The notes: generated by a model from the letters alone, not told the origin. Shown: positions 16,701-25,631, counted from the stretch's first letter. The stretch: 64,000 bases of DNA from RGIG1828 sp045654685 (GCA_045654685.1 JAZONV010000010.1:1-64000); one strand, 5' to 3'. A program made the numbers and translations.

Positions 16701-18059
16701 GTGATAAACAGATTTGAAATGGAAGAAACAATGCACATGATTGATAGTGAGCATCTTGACATAAGAACAATCACTATGGGAATATCTCTTCTTGACTGTG
16801 CATCTTCCGATATAAATGCTTCCTGTGAAAAAATTTATGATAAAATATGCCAAAGAGCGGAAAAACTTGTTGCAACAGGCGAATCAATTGAGAGAGAACT
16901 CGGAATTCCGATTATAAACAAACGAATTTCGGTAACTCCCATATCTCTGGTTGGTGCAGCATCTGATGCTAAATCGTATGTGCCATATGCTAAAGCGCTT
17001 GATAAAGCAGGAAAACAGGTTGGTGTGAACTTCCTTGGAGGATTTTCGGCTCTTGTTCATAAGGGATTTACAAATGCAGACAGAATATTAATAGATTCAA
17101 TACCCGAAGCTCTTTCCACCACAGACATTGTTTGCTCCTCGGTAAACGTCGGAAACACCAAAAGCGGAATTAATATGGATGCAGTAGCGCTTATGGGTGA
17201 AACCATAAAAACTGCTGCTGACCTTTCAAAAGACCAGGATGGATTTGCCTGTGCAAAACTCGTTGTTTTTTGTAACTCTGTTGAAGATAACCCCTTCATG
17301 GCAGGCGCATTTCACGGCGTCGGAGAACCTGATTGTGTTATAAATGTGGGCGTAAGCGGACCCGGTGTTGTAAAACACGCATTAGAAAAGGTGAAAGGAT
17401 GCGATTTCGGAGTTGTTTCCGAAACCATCAAAAAAACTGCTTTCAAAGTAACAAGAATGGGACAGCTTGTGGCACTTGAAGCTTCAAAACGTCTTGGTGT
17501 TCCCTTTGGAATTGTAGACCTTTCTTTGGCACCCACTCCCGCAGTTGGCGATAGTGTTGCATATATATTAGAAGAAATGGGTCTTGAAAAGTGCGGAACT
17601 CATGGTACAACTGCTGCTCTTGCTCTTCTTAATGATGCAGTAAAAAAAGGCGGAGTTTTTGCATCGTCATATGTTGGTGGCTTGAGCGGTGCTTTCATTC
17701 CTGTATCTGAAGATGCCGGAATGATAGCGGCGGCAAAATGCGGTGCTCTTTCTCTTGACAAACTTGAAGCAATGACATGTGTTTGCTCTGTGGGTCTTGA
17801 TATGATTGTTATTCCCGGTGATACATGTGCATCAACAATTTCTGCAATTATTGCAGATGAAGCCGCAATCGGTATGATCAACAACAAAACAACAGCAGTA
17901 CGTATAATTCCTGCTCCCGGAAAAAAAGTGGGGGATGTTGTTGAATTTGGCGGTCTTTTAGGTACGGGCCCTGTTATGGCAGTGAATAACGCATCAAGTG
18001 CTAATTTCATCAAAAGGGGCGGTCGTATCCCTGCACCTATTCACAGTCTCAGAAACTAA
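16701..18059 (+). CDS. PFL family protein (UPF0210)
   Basis: A 452-residue protein starting with MINRFEMEETMHMI at a GTG that follows AAGGGGGC. DIRTITMGISLLDCASSDI is a signature of UPF0210. The fold resembles pyruvate-formate-lyase-type barrels, but I see no glycyl-radical motif, so PFL activity should not be assumed. Conserved segments include FHGVGEPDCVINVGVSGPGVV and the C-terminal VEFGGLLGTGPVMAVN. Reaction unknown. It is paired with the UPF0237 ACT protein, which may regulate it. Confidence 0.93.
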   Translation: MINRFEMEETMHMIDSEHLDIRTITMGISLLDCASSDINASCEKIYDKICQRAEKLVATGESIERELGIPIINKRISVTPISLVGAASDAKSYVPYAKALDKAGKQVGVNFLGGFSALVHKGFTNADRILIDSIPEALSTTDIVCSSVNVGNTKSGINMDAVALMGETIKTAADLSKDQDGFACAKLVVFCNSVEDNPFMAGAFHGVGEPDCVINVGVSGPGVVKHALEKVKGCDFGVVSETIKKTAFKVTRMGQLVALEASKRLGVPFGIVDLSLAPTPAVGDSVAYILEEMGLEKCGTHGTTAALALLNDAVKKGGVFASSYVGGLSGAFIPVSEDAGMIAAAKCGALSLDKLEAMTCVCSVGLDMIVIPGDTCASTISAIIADEAAIGMINNKTTAVRIIPAPGKKVGDVVEFGGLLGTGPVMAVNNASSANFIKRGGRIPAPIHSLRN

Positions 18060-18071
18060 GCGGAGAGAAAA

Positions 18072-18671
18072 ATGCTGAAAATCAAAGAAGTAATTGTAGT
18101 TGAAGGAAATTATGATAAAATCAAACTTTCCGGCATAGTTGATGCAACTATTGTTGTTACAGACGGATTCATGATATTCAAAAATAAATCCATGATGAGG
18201 ATGTTATCCGATCTTGCAGATAAAAGGGGTATAATAATATTCACAGACAGCGACAGGGCAGGTTTTCAGATAAGGAATTATATCAGGAACGTTCTCCACG
18301 GAAAAAACGTGAAACATGCTTATATTCCCGATATCAAAGGCAAGGAAAGGCGAAAAGATAAGCCTTCAAAAGAAGGATTTTTAGGTGTTGAGGGTGTAAA
18401 TAATGAAATTATCATAAATGCTCTCAAAAATGCTGCAACAGTTGAAAATGATGAGGCATCAAGTGCAAGACGAATCACAAAAGCAGACCTATGCATTGAC
18501 GGATTTTCAGGACTTGCAGACAGTCACACAAAGAGAACTGGGTTTCTTAAAAGTCTCGGACTTCCGGTGAGAATGTCATCCAACATGATGATAGAATGTC
18601 TCAACGCCATATATGGATATGAAGAATATAAGAAGTTGGTAATGCAATATAATAGGAAGAAAAAAGAATAA
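18072..18671 (+). CDS. rnmV: Ribonuclease M5
   Basis: A 199-residue TOPRIM nuclease that matures 5S rRNA in Firmicutes. TOPRIM acidic residues are visible: the Glu of VVEGNYD near the start and the DxD of FTDSDRAG. The KGKERRKDKPSKEGFLGVEGV segment and the C-terminal IDGFSGLADSHTKRTGFLKSLGLP belong to the RNase M5-specific part. It directly follows the PFL gene (12 bases) and closes the rlmB-ACT-PFL-rnmV unit, linking rRNA methylation and processing. A terminator follows. Confidence 0.95.
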   Translation: MLKIKEVIVVEGNYDKIKLSGIVDATIVVTDGFMIFKNKSMMRMLSDLADKRGIIIFTDSDRAGFQIRNYIRNVLHGKNVKHAYIPDIKGKERRKDKPSKEGFLGVEGVNNEIIINALKNAATVENDEASSARRITKADLCIDGFSGLADSHTKRTGFLKSLGLPVRMSSNMMIECLNAIYGYEEYKKLVMQYNRKKKE

Positions 18672-18682
18672 TTTATACGAGA

Positions 18683-18729
18683 AAACCCTTGAAATGGTAA
18701 TTGATGAGCTCCATTTCAGGGGTTTTTTA
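18683..18729 (+). terminator. Terminator after rnmV
   Basis: AACCCTTGAAATGG pairs with CCATTTCAGGGGTT around a 13-nt loop, followed by a run of T. Confidence 0.92.
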
Positions 18730-19120
18730 GGTTATATGTGAACAAAAGAAAAGATATAAAAGGGGTGTGATTAACACAAAAACGTTGCATATTAATAAAT
18801 TTACGAAAAAACGTATATGTAATGTGTATATATTGGTATTTTAATGGGAATAATTTTAGAAATAATCAATATCTTGCAAAATCATACAAAGCAGACACTA
18901 TATGTTGTCAAAACATGGGAATAATTTTTGTGTACAATACACAAAAAAAACTCACTTTGTAACATTTTTGTAATTTTTAATTAACACATGAATAATCATT
19001 AGTAAACGCGTTTTCACGGGAAAAACAAAGGTTTTTAGGGATTATCGCCTCATTTGGCGGTTGATTATAAAAACCTGTCCCCACTTTGTAAAAAATGCAC
19101 ATAATTTTTTCGAAACAAAT
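18730..19120. other. Long non-coding leader region
   Basis: About 390 AT-rich bases with no supported open frame. It contains two copies of TGGGAATAATTTT (about 18845 and 18915, 70 bp apart) and an imperfect inverted repeat at about 19029-19075 (GGTTTTTA with TAAAAACC outside, ATCGCC with GGCGGT inside). I searched by eye for the c-di-AMP (ydaO) riboswitch common before such cell-wall genes and did not find its conserved blocks. Confidence 0.5.
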
Positions 19121-19149
19121 TTGACAAAAAAAATTAAATAGTCTAAAAT
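19121..19149 (+). promoter_or_regulatory. Promoter of G5/3D gene
   Basis: TTGACA at 19121-19126 and TAAAAT at 19144-19149, 17-bp spacer; the transcript would have a leader of only about 35 bases. Confidence 0.85.
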
Positions 19150-19189
19150 TGTGACTGTTAATGGAATCTGAAATCAGGAGGTGGATATT

Positions 19190-20239
19190 ATGATTATTAT
19201 GAAATCCATATACAATGATAAATATTTTAAATTAAGATGTATGTTTGTTATGTCTCTTGCTGTATTGTTTCTCTTGTCTGTAACAACTGTATATGCAGCT
19301 CCATGGAATGAAGAGATAACAATTGTAGACGGAAACAAAAAATTTACTGTATATACTTCTCATCACACAGTTAAAGATATCATCGGAGAGATGGGGATAG
19401 AACTTGTTGATACAGACATGATATATCCTGCAGTAAATTCCGATGTGGATGATACTCATACTATTATCATAAAAAGGCTGAAGCTCCTTGATGTAAATTA
19501 CCTTGGACAGCAAGTTACTTATTGGACCGATGCCGAAACATACAGAGAGTTTATCAAAAAGAGTGTGATAGATGCTGACGAAGACGACATATTTGATGTT
19601 AATCTGGATGATAAATTAGAATCTTCAGGGAACGAAATTAACATAATAAAATATGATAAGGCCACAGAAACTTTTGAGGAAGACATTCCCTATAGTTCAT
19701 CAACTGTATATGATGATACAATTGAAAAGGGGATAAGAACAGTAACAACTCATGGTCAGCCGGGGAAAAAGATTAAGTATTATGATATTGAATACCATAA
19801 CGGAGTAGAGGTATCCCGCACATTTGCAGGGGAAACGATATCTGTACATCCGGTCGATGAGGTTATTACAGAAGGAACCAAAGAACTGTCAATAACGGTT
19901 AATGGACAGGTAATTCCTTATAAAAAAGTTTTGACATGTCAGGCAACTGCATATGATTTATCGTTTGAAAGTTGCGGAAAGTATCCCGGTGAGCCCGGAT
20001 ACGGAATTACAGCTTCAGGGACATATGCAAAGGTTGGAACTGTTGCGGTAGATCCAAGGGTTATTCCATTGGGTACAAAAATGTATATAGTGTCCACAGA
20101 CGGAAGCTATGTTTACGGGTATTGTACAGCTGAAGATACCGGAGGCGGAATAAAGGGCAACAAAGTTGACCTTTTCTATAATACCAGAAGCGAATGTATG
20201 CAGTTTGGCAGACGTAGTGTAAACGTATATATTCTTTAA
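19190..20239 (+). CDS. Secreted DUF348-G5-3D domain protein (YabE/YuiC-like cell-wall enzyme)
   Basis: A 349-residue protein. An N-terminal hydrophobic segment at about residues 18-37 (MFVMSLAVLFLLSVTTVYA) serves as signal or anchor. A DUF348 (ubiquitin-like) repeat follows (YTSHHTVKDIIGEMGIELV), then a G5 domain containing VDEVITEGTKE. The C-terminal 3D domain has LGTKMYI, the EDTGGGIKGNKVDLFY signature with three Asp residues, and a final RRSVNVYIL. Proteins of this plan resemble resuscitation factors and lytic transglycosylases acting on peptidoglycan in growth, spore formation or germination. ATG 19190 is 8 bases after AGGAGG; two other starts lie close by. Confidence 0.9.
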   Translation: MIIMKSIYNDKYFKLRCMFVMSLAVLFLLSVTTVYAAPWNEEITIVDGNKKFTVYTSHHTVKDIIGEMGIELVDTDMIYPAVNSDVDDTHTIIIKRLKLLDVNYLGQQVTYWTDAETYREFIKKSVIDADEDDIFDVNLDDKLESSGNEINIIKYDKATETFEEDIPYSSSTVYDDTIEKGIRTVTTHGQPGKKIKYYDIEYHNGVEVSRTFAGETISVHPVDEVITEGTKELSITVNGQVIPYKKVLTCQATAYDLSFESCGKYPGEPGYGITASGTYAKVGTVAVDPRVIPLGTKMYIVSTDGSYVYGYCTAEDTGGGIKGNKVDLFYNTRSECMQFGRRSVNVYIL

Positions 20240-20261
20240 TTTGGAAATAATATATGAATTC

Positions 20262-20302
20262 AAACAGACTATTCACATTTAGTGTTGAATGGTCTGTTTT
20301 TG
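20262..20302. terminator. Bidirectional terminator between 3D gene and ylbJ
   Basis: ACAGACTATTCA at 20264-20275 pairs with TGAATGGTCTGT at 20286-20297 (one wobble), then TTTTTG. It overlaps the last codons of the minus-strand ylbJ gene. Confidence 0.85.
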
Positions 20303-21315
20303 TGTATGACAAAAGATACGAAAATAACAATAGTTAGCATAAGAGAAATAATAATTGGTATATCAGGATTTATATTTGTAATATCCATGTCGTGGAATCT
20401 GTATAAGACCAAGCCAAGTATAAAACTTATCCCTGCACCGACCAGCCTTGAAACAACAATCCTGAAGCTTTTTAAGTTCTTATCAATAACACCGAAAATC
20501 TGCATAATAACAGATACACCTCCAAAGGAAGCACATGCACACATAAGAGCAAAGCTTACACCGGAAATTTTGATGTCTGACAAAAGTTTCATTGCTTTTG
20601 AAATTTCAAGAAAATAATAGACCACATTTTTTAACAGTCCGGGAAAATTGAAAAGCGGAGATAACATACAGATAATAATTTCACCTGCAGCAGTTGCCGC
20701 TATCATATATCCTGCAATATTTGTGATGGTAACAACGGATTTTTCACAGCACTCGGTGATGGATGCTGATTGTGCGAATTTTTGATTTCCGCTTTTTCCG
20801 GAATGAAATTTCGGACTGAACATCCCAAGAATAAATCCGATGATTACAGACGATGTTGTTTGCACAAAATACATCAAAATACCAAGGTCTGTTTTTCCAA
20901 GCATTACGCCGCCGACTGCACATATCAGAAAAACAGGACTTGCACCATTTGTGAAACATATAAGTCTTTGAGCTTCATTTTTGTTGATTTCCCCTTTTTG
21001 GTATATATCTGATGCACAAATTCCGCCACATGGATATCCGCATAAAAGAGAACACAAAAAAACCTCTGATGATGAATAGCTTATATTGAAAAATTTCGAG
21101 ATTAGTTTTTTCATTGGGCTAAAAAATGACGGAAATCCTTTTTGTATTGTGTATCTTGAAATAACAAGATATGGGAATAATGACGGTATAAGAATAGTCG
21201 CCCACATCTTAAGACTGTATATAATTTCTTTGTTTATCGTTTCTGCATTTGTAATAAGACCGAAAACGACAATTCCGATTCCTGAAAATTTCAGAATTTC
21301 TTCTGCCTTTTTCAT
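20269..21315 (-). CDS. ylbJ: Sporulation integral membrane protein YlbJ
   Basis: A 348-residue protein with about eight transmembrane segments and the nucleoside-recognition (Gate) fold. Family features are the start MKKAEEILKFSGIGIVVFG, the PSLFPYLVIS segment, SLLCGYPCGGICASD, and TNGASPVFLICAVGG. In Bacillus, YlbJ is made in the mother cell under sigma-E and is needed for the spore cortex. The ATG at 21315 follows GGGGGCGA on the minus strand; the 40 residues that an upstream start would add look unrelated to the family. It is divergent from yqfC, another sigma-E-type gene, with 87 bases between them. Confidence 0.93.
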   Translation of the reverse strand: MKKAEEILKFSGIGIVVFGLITNAETINKEIIYSLKMWATILIPSLFPYLVISRYTIQKGFPSFFSPMKKLISKFFNISYSSSEVFLCSLLCGYPCGGICASDIYQKGEINKNEAQRLICFTNGASPVFLICAVGGVMLGKTDLGILMYFVQTTSSVIIGFILGMFSPKFHSGKSGNQKFAQSASITECCEKSVVTITNIAGYMIAATAAGEIIICMLSPLFNFPGLLKNVVYYFLEISKAMKLLSDIKISGVSFALMCACASFGGVSVIMQIFGVIDKNLKSFRIVVSRLVGAGISFILGLVLYRFHDMDITNINPDIPIIISLMLTIVIFVSFVIHKNRPFNTKCE

Positions 21316-21334
21316 AATATCGCCCCCTTGTAAA

Positions 21335-21363
21335 ACATATTTGAAAATAAGCATACATATGAA
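21335..21363 (+). promoter_or_regulatory. Possible sigma-E-type promoter for yqfC-yqfD
   Basis: ACATATT at 21335-21341 resembles the sigma-E -35, and CATATGAA at 21356-21363 partly matches the -10 (consensus CATACANT), with a 14-bp spacer. No sigma-A promoter is evident. The known sigma-E control of yqfC and yqfD in Bacillus is the main reason for looking; the match itself is only moderate. Confidence 0.3.
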
Positions 21364-21402
21364 TAATAGACAGTAAATATTTCTATTTAATGAGGGGAAA
21401 AT

Positions 21403-21612
21403 ATGTTTGATGTAAAATATAAGCTTATATACCAAGGGGGGATAATGTGTATAAAAGGGTGCTACGCTGTGGCGTCCTATGATGAAAATATGATAATATT
21501 GAGATGTGGAAATGATAATATATGCATCAATGGTGAGTCTCTGTATATAGCCTCTCTCACTTCGGAGGAAATATATTTAAAGGGGAGTATATCGGCAATA
21601 GATTTTGCATGA
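21403..21612 (+). CDS. yqfC: Sporulation protein YqfC (short form)
   Basis: A 69-residue YabP/YqfC-family protein, recognised from IKGCYAVASYDENMIILRC, INGESLYIASLTSEEIYLKG and the terminal ISAIDFA, which follow the repeating beta pattern of the family. Known members are about 90-100 residues, so the N-terminal 20-25 residues are missing here; I found no extension with a start upstream. GAGGGG lies before the ATG at 21403. A second, very strong site (AAGGGGGG) precedes an in-frame ATG at 21445 and would give 55 residues; the alignment favours the longer form. The next gene is yqfD, the invariant partner. Confidence 0.75.
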   Translation: MFDVKYKLIYQGGIMCIKGCYAVASYDENMIILRCGNDNICINGESLYIASLTSEEIYLKGSISAIDFA

Positions 21613-21642
21613 AAATCAGAAATAATGCAGGGAGATGTGAAA

Positions 21643-22818
21643 GTGTTCTGGAAGGTTGTCGGATACATAAGACTTAAGTTTGAAAGCGACAATATATATG
21701 GCTTTATTGAAGAATGCAGAAAAAGCGGAATTGAACTTAAAAACATAAAAAAACTTTCCGGCAGTTTATATGGCGATATACTTTCAACGCAACTGACAAA
21801 AATTTTGACAGTTGCAAAGGAATGCGAAACTTCGGTGAAAGTGGAGGGAAAATTTGGCATTGCGATGAAAATATTTATATATCGCAATCGCATTGCGCTG
21901 ATTGTATCAGCACTTGTTTTCTCTCTTTTGTTTTTATTGAATTCAATTTTTATCAGGGAAATAAAGGTGTCGGGCAATATGTATCTCACAGACAAACAGA
22001 TAAAATCCGTGATATCTCTTTGCGGAATCAGAAAGGGAACTTTTGTATGGTCCATAGAGCCTGATGTGATTAAAGAAGAGATATTGAAAAAATGTGATCA
22101 TCTTTCATGGGTGTGGGTGGACATAAAAGGAACAACCGCCTATGTTGATGTGAGAGAAAAAATATCAAAACCTGATTTTTTTGATTATAATTATTTCTGC
22201 AATATTGTTGCAGAAAAAGACGGTGTCATCCGTGAAGCTGTTTCTGAAGCAGGGATACTTTATGCAAAAGAGGGATCGTATGTAAAAAAAGGAGAACTTC
22301 TCATTGGGGGAGTATATGATTCCAATGAATTTGCCCCCGTGCGTTTTGTTCACTCAAAAGGAACTGTAAAGGCATATACAAACTATACTCTGACTCAAGA
22401 GTGCAAAACTTCCTATTCCTCCTATGAAATTTCCGGGAACAAAAAGAACTCGTACACATTGATTGCAGGAAATAAAGGCCTTGAATTTGGAGCAAAGCCT
22501 AAAGATTTGTATCTTGTGGAACAAAATACTAAAAAATTAACCATATTTGGCAAAAATTATTTTTCTTTGGGATTTACAAATAACAAATATTGTGAGATAA
22601 TAAAAAAAGAATGTACAATGGGATATGATGAGTCAATGAATAAGACAATACAAAATCTTATTAAAAGACTCAAAAGCATCCTGCCTGAAGATGCAGTAAT
22701 TTTAGACTTTGAAGAAAAGAGAGAAAAAAACCAAAGCGGAACATATATTGTGACCGTGACGGCACATTGCATTGAGGACATAGGAGAGGAACTTCCCATT
22801 GAAATTGGTTGGAGGTAA
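21643..22818 (+). CDS. yqfD: Sporulation protein YqfD
   Basis: A membrane protein of about 391 residues required for normal sporulation in Bacillus. The N-terminal cytoplasmic part (FWKVVGYIRLKFES) is followed by a transmembrane helix at about residues 85-105 (IALIVSALVFSLLFLLNSIF), then an extracytoplasmic POTRA-like region (IREIKVSGNMYLTDKQI, GIRKGTFVWSI, LSWVWVDIKGTTAYVDVREK) and a C-terminal domain. The GTG at 21643 fits the CAGGGAG site at 21628; an ATG at 21625 reads six residues longer but has no ribosome site. The end of the gene (GGTTGGAGGTAA) also provides the ribosome site of phoH, so the two are tightly coupled. Confidence 0.9.
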   Translation: MFWKVVGYIRLKFESDNIYGFIEECRKSGIELKNIKKLSGSLYGDILSTQLTKILTVAKECETSVKVEGKFGIAMKIFIYRNRIALIVSALVFSLLFLLNSIFIREIKVSGNMYLTDKQIKSVISLCGIRKGTFVWSIEPDVIKEEILKKCDHLSWVWVDIKGTTAYVDVREKISKPDFFDYNYFCNIVAEKDGVIREAVSEAGILYAKEGSYVKKGELLIGGVYDSNEFAPVRFVHSKGTVKAYTNYTLTQECKTSYSSYEISGNKKNSYTLIAGNKGLEFGAKPKDLYLVEQNTKKLTIFGKNYFSLGFTNNKYCEIIKKECTMGYDESMNKTIQNLIKRLKSILPEDAVILDFEEKREKNQSGTYIVTVTAHCIEDIGEELPIEIGWR

Positions 22819-22823
22819 TATCT

Positions 22824-23819
22824 TTGGAAAAGATAATTGAATTTTCGGATATCGAAAAAATCATAGCTGTTTTCGGTGAGTTTGATAAAAATATCAACAT
22901 CATAAAAAAAGAGTTTGATGTTTCCGTTGTCAGCCGTGACAGTAACATAAAGATTTCAGGTCTGGATGAGAATGTGAGAAAAGCGGAAACTGTCATAATG
23001 AGTCTTTTCAAACTTCTTGAATCCGGAGAAAACATCACAGATCAGAATCTTTCCTATGCCATAGACATGGCAAAAGACGGGATTGATGATACAGTATTGT
23101 ACGGAAAAGATTGTATTTGCATAACCGCCAAGGGAAAACCTTTGAAGAGTAAGACACTCGGACAGAAAAATTATGTGGAAGCAATAAAAAATAATACAAT
23201 CACATTCGGAATAGGGCCTGCAGGTACAGGTAAAACATATCTGGCAGTTGCAATGGCAGTAAAAGAATTCAAAGCCAAAAATATAAGCAGAATAATTCTC
23301 ACAAGACCTGCAGTTGAGGCAGGGGAAAAACTCGGATTTCTTCCCGGTGACCTTCAAAATAAGGTTGACCCGTATTTGAGACCTCTCTATGATGCACTCT
23401 ATGAAATGTTCGGAACAGAAAACTATCAGAGACTTGCAGAGCGTGGAGCCATAGAAATTGCACCTCTTGCATATATGAGAGGAAGAACTCTTGATGACAG
23501 CTTCATAATTTTGGATGAAGCCCAAAACACAACCCCGGAGCAGATGAAAATGTTTCTGACTCGTATAGGATTTAATTCAAAAGCCATAGTGACCGGGGAT
23601 ATAACTCAGATGGACCTTCCCGATGGCAAAAAGAGCGGTCTCAAAGATGTTATGGGAGTTCTTAAGAACATAGATGATATTGCATTTTGCTATCTTACTG
23701 AAAAAGACGTTGTTCGTCACCGACTTGTTCAGCAGATTATAAAAGCATATGAAAAAAGAGACGAGAGAAGACAAAACAATTCAAAGGATAAAAAACAGGA
23801 GAAGAAATATGACAAATGA
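22824..23819 (+). CDS. PhoH-family ATPase (YbeZ)
   Basis: A 331-residue cytoplasmic ATPase. An N-terminal KH-like region is followed by Walker A GPAGTGKTYLAVAMAV, RIILTRPAVEAGEKLGFLPGDL, a Walker B ILDEAQNTTPEQMKMFLTRIG and TGDITQMDLP, all standard for PhoH. PhoH acts with the endonuclease YbeY in rRNA and RNA metabolism, and here the ybeY start lies inside its last codons (11-base overlap). I chose the TTG at 22824, 8 bases after GGAGG; an earlier TTG is part of the ribosome site itself. Confidence 0.95.
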   Translation: MEKIIEFSDIEKIIAVFGEFDKNINIIKKEFDVSVVSRDSNIKISGLDENVRKAETVIMSLFKLLESGENITDQNLSYAIDMAKDGIDDTVLYGKDCICITAKGKPLKSKTLGQKNYVEAIKNNTITFGIGPAGTGKTYLAVAMAVKEFKAKNISRIILTRPAVEAGEKLGFLPGDLQNKVDPYLRPLYDALYEMFGTENYQRLAERGAIEIAPLAYMRGRTLDDSFIILDEAQNTTPEQMKMFLTRIGFNSKAIVTGDITQMDLPDGKKSGLKDVMGVLKNIDDIAFCYLTEKDVVRHRLVQQIIKAYEKRDERRQNNSKDKKQEKKYDK

Positions 23820-24294
23820 AATATATATTGAAGATGTAAGAGATAATCCGGATTTGTCCGAAGAAATGGAAAAACTTCTTGAAAAAACCGTGGAAGCAAC
23901 ACTTTCCTATGAAAATGTGGAAACACCATGTTTTGTCAGCATCAGTATAGTTGAAGAAGATGAAATAAAAGAGATAAACAATGAGCACAGAGGAATAGAC
24001 AAGGTGACAGACGTGCTCTCTTTCCCTGTGGTAAATCTCATAGACGGAAGTTATCAAGAAGATGCCGGAGACTTTTATGAGGGCAGACTCATATTGGGAG
24101 ATGTTGTTCTGTGTTCAAAAAGGGCAGAACAGCAAGCCGAAGAATTCGGCCATTCCATAGAGAGAGAAATGAGCTATCTCACTTGCCATTCCATACTTCA
24201 TCTCATAGGCTATGATCACGAGGATGAGGAAGAAAGGGAAGTTATGAGAAAAAAAGAAGAAGATGTAATGGAAATATTAAATCTCAAAAGATAA
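23809..24294 (+). CDS. ybeY: Endoribonuclease YbeY
   Basis: A 161-residue zinc-dependent RNase that matures 16S rRNA 3' ends and takes part in ribosome quality control. The metal-binding motif HSILHLIGYDH (three His) is near residue 130. INNEHRGIDKVTDVLSFP is the conserved substrate-groove segment. CAGGAGAAG gives the ribosome site before ATG 23809, which overlaps the end of phoH. Era, its known functional partner in 16S maturation, follows 10 bases later. Confidence 0.95.
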   Translation: MTNEIYIEDVRDNPDLSEEMEKLLEKTVEATLSYENVETPCFVSISIVEEDEIKEINNEHRGIDKVTDVLSFPVVNLIDGSYQEDAGDFYEGRLILGDVVLCSKRAEQQAEEFGHSIEREMSYLTCHSILHLIGYDHEDEEEREVMRKKEEDVMEILNLKR

Positions 24295-24304
24295 GGTGAT
24301 ATAT

Positions 24305-25207
24305 ATGTCAGAATTCAAATCAGGATATGTTGGTATAATCGGACGCCCGAATGTGGGAAAGTCAACTCTTTTAAATAAGATGGTAGGACAGAAAATTGCC
24401 ATCATATCATCCAAGCCCCAGACCACAAGAAGCAAAATTCTTGCAATAATGTCAGATTCGGACAGTCAGGTTGTGTTTTTGGACACTCCGGGATTTCACA
24501 GCCCCAGAAACAAACTCGGCGAGAACATGATGAAAGCGGTGGATTCAGCCATTGGGGACGTTGATGTACTTTTAATGGTTGTTGAGCCAAAGGATTCCTT
24601 AACGCCATCAGAAGAAAAAATCATAGAGAAAATAGGGGACATTCCCACAATTTTGGTTATCAATAAAACCGACACCGTGAAAAAGGAAGAACTTTTAGCA
24701 GTTGTTGCAAGATATAATGAAATTCATCCTTTCAAAGATACGGTTTTTGTAAGCGCACGAACTGGTGATGGTATAGATGTTTTAAAATCTGTTATAAAAG
24801 AAAATCTTTACGAAGGACCGATGTATTATCCTGAAGATATGGTGACCGACCAACAGGAAAGACAGATTATTGCGGAAATTATCCGTGAAAAGATGCTTCA
24901 CCTTCTTGATAAGGAAGTACCTCACGGGATTGCAATAGAGATTTTCAAAATGAAACAGCGAAAAAAAGGCAATGAAACTATATATGACATAAATGCCAAT
25001 ATATACTGTGAAAAGTCATCTCACAAAGGAATCATAATCGGAGCAGGGGGAAAAACCCTGAAAGAGATTGGAACCAGGGCAAGAATAGATTGTGAAAAGA
25101 TGCTCGATGCAAAGGTGTTTATGGAACTTTGGGTAAAGGTTAAAGCAGACTGGAGAAATTCAAATAATATGCTCAAAGAATTCGGGCTTACAGAAACAGA
25201 CAGGTGA
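24305..25207 (+). CDS. era: GTPase Era
   Basis: A 300-residue essential GTPase for 30S ribosome assembly. G motifs: GRPNVGKS (G1), a T-rich switch I (PQTTRSKI, G2), DTPGFH (G3) and NKTD (G4). The C-terminal KH domain contains HKGIIIGAGGKTLKEIGTRAR, which binds the 16S 3' end. ATG 24305 follows AAGGTGAT. It is part of yqfC-yqfD-phoH-ybeY-era; the yqfF, dgkA and cdd genes often present in this cluster are absent. Confidence 0.97.
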   Translation: MSEFKSGYVGIIGRPNVGKSTLLNKMVGQKIAIISSKPQTTRSKILAIMSDSDSQVVFLDTPGFHSPRNKLGENMMKAVDSAIGDVDVLLMVVEPKDSLTPSEEKIIEKIGDIPTILVINKTDTVKKEELLAVVARYNEIHPFKDTVFVSARTGDGIDVLKSVIKENLYEGPMYYPEDMVTDQQERQIIAEIIREKMLHLLDKEVPHGIAIEIFKMKQRKKGNETIYDINANIYCEKSSHKGIIIGAGGKTLKEIGTRARIDCEKMLDAKVFMELWVKVKADWRNSNNMLKEFGLTETDR

Positions 25208-25211
25208 GAAG

Positions 25212-25631
25212 ATGGAACTTAAAATTTTAAATGACATAAATGAAGATATAATAAACATTCGTACAAAAACATTTGTAATAGGCAGAGGTGTTCCGAAAGA
25301 AATTGACTTTGACGGAAAAGACAAAGGTCTTATGCATTTCTGTTTGTATGATTCAGATAAACTCACAGCCTATCTCCGGGCGGAGATGATAGAAGATTAT
25401 CTCCACATCGGCAGAGTGTGTGTTGATGAAAAAGAGAGAAAAAAAGGGTATGGTGCAATGCTTATTGAAAAGCTTTTTGAATATTCAAAAGAAAATGCCA
25501 TATCAATGATAGAACTCAGTGCCGTTGATACTGCGGTGGGATTTTATGAGAGAATGGGATTTGCCTCAAAAGGTGAATTCTATATGGAGGCAGGATCGCC
25601 TCACATATATATGTCAAAAAATATAAGATAA
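25212..25631 (+). CDS. GNAT-family N-acetyltransferase (ElaA-like)
   Basis: A 139-residue acetyltransferase. The acetyl-CoA pyrophosphate loop is in VDEKERKKGYGAMLIEKLFEYS (pattern R/KxxGxG), and the FYERMGFASKG segment is the typical final strand of GNAT enzymes. The N-terminal half (TFVIGRGVPKEIDFDGKD) resembles ElaA-type proteins. The acceptor is unknown. It starts 4 bases after era, so it is probably co-transcribed. Confidence 0.88.
   Translation: MELKILNDINEDIINIRTKTFVIGRGVPKEIDFDGKDKGLMHFCLYDSDKLTAYLRAEMIEDYLHIGRVCVDEKERKKGYGAMLIEKLFEYSKENAISMIELSAVDTAVGFYERMGFASKGEFYMEAGSPHIYMSKNIR

Noticed and set aside
18900..19120. Possible c-di-AMP (ydaO/yuaA) riboswitch before the G5/3D gene
   Set aside because: None of the conserved blocks of that riboswitch are visible on the plus strand, and the gene's promoter lies downstream of the region.
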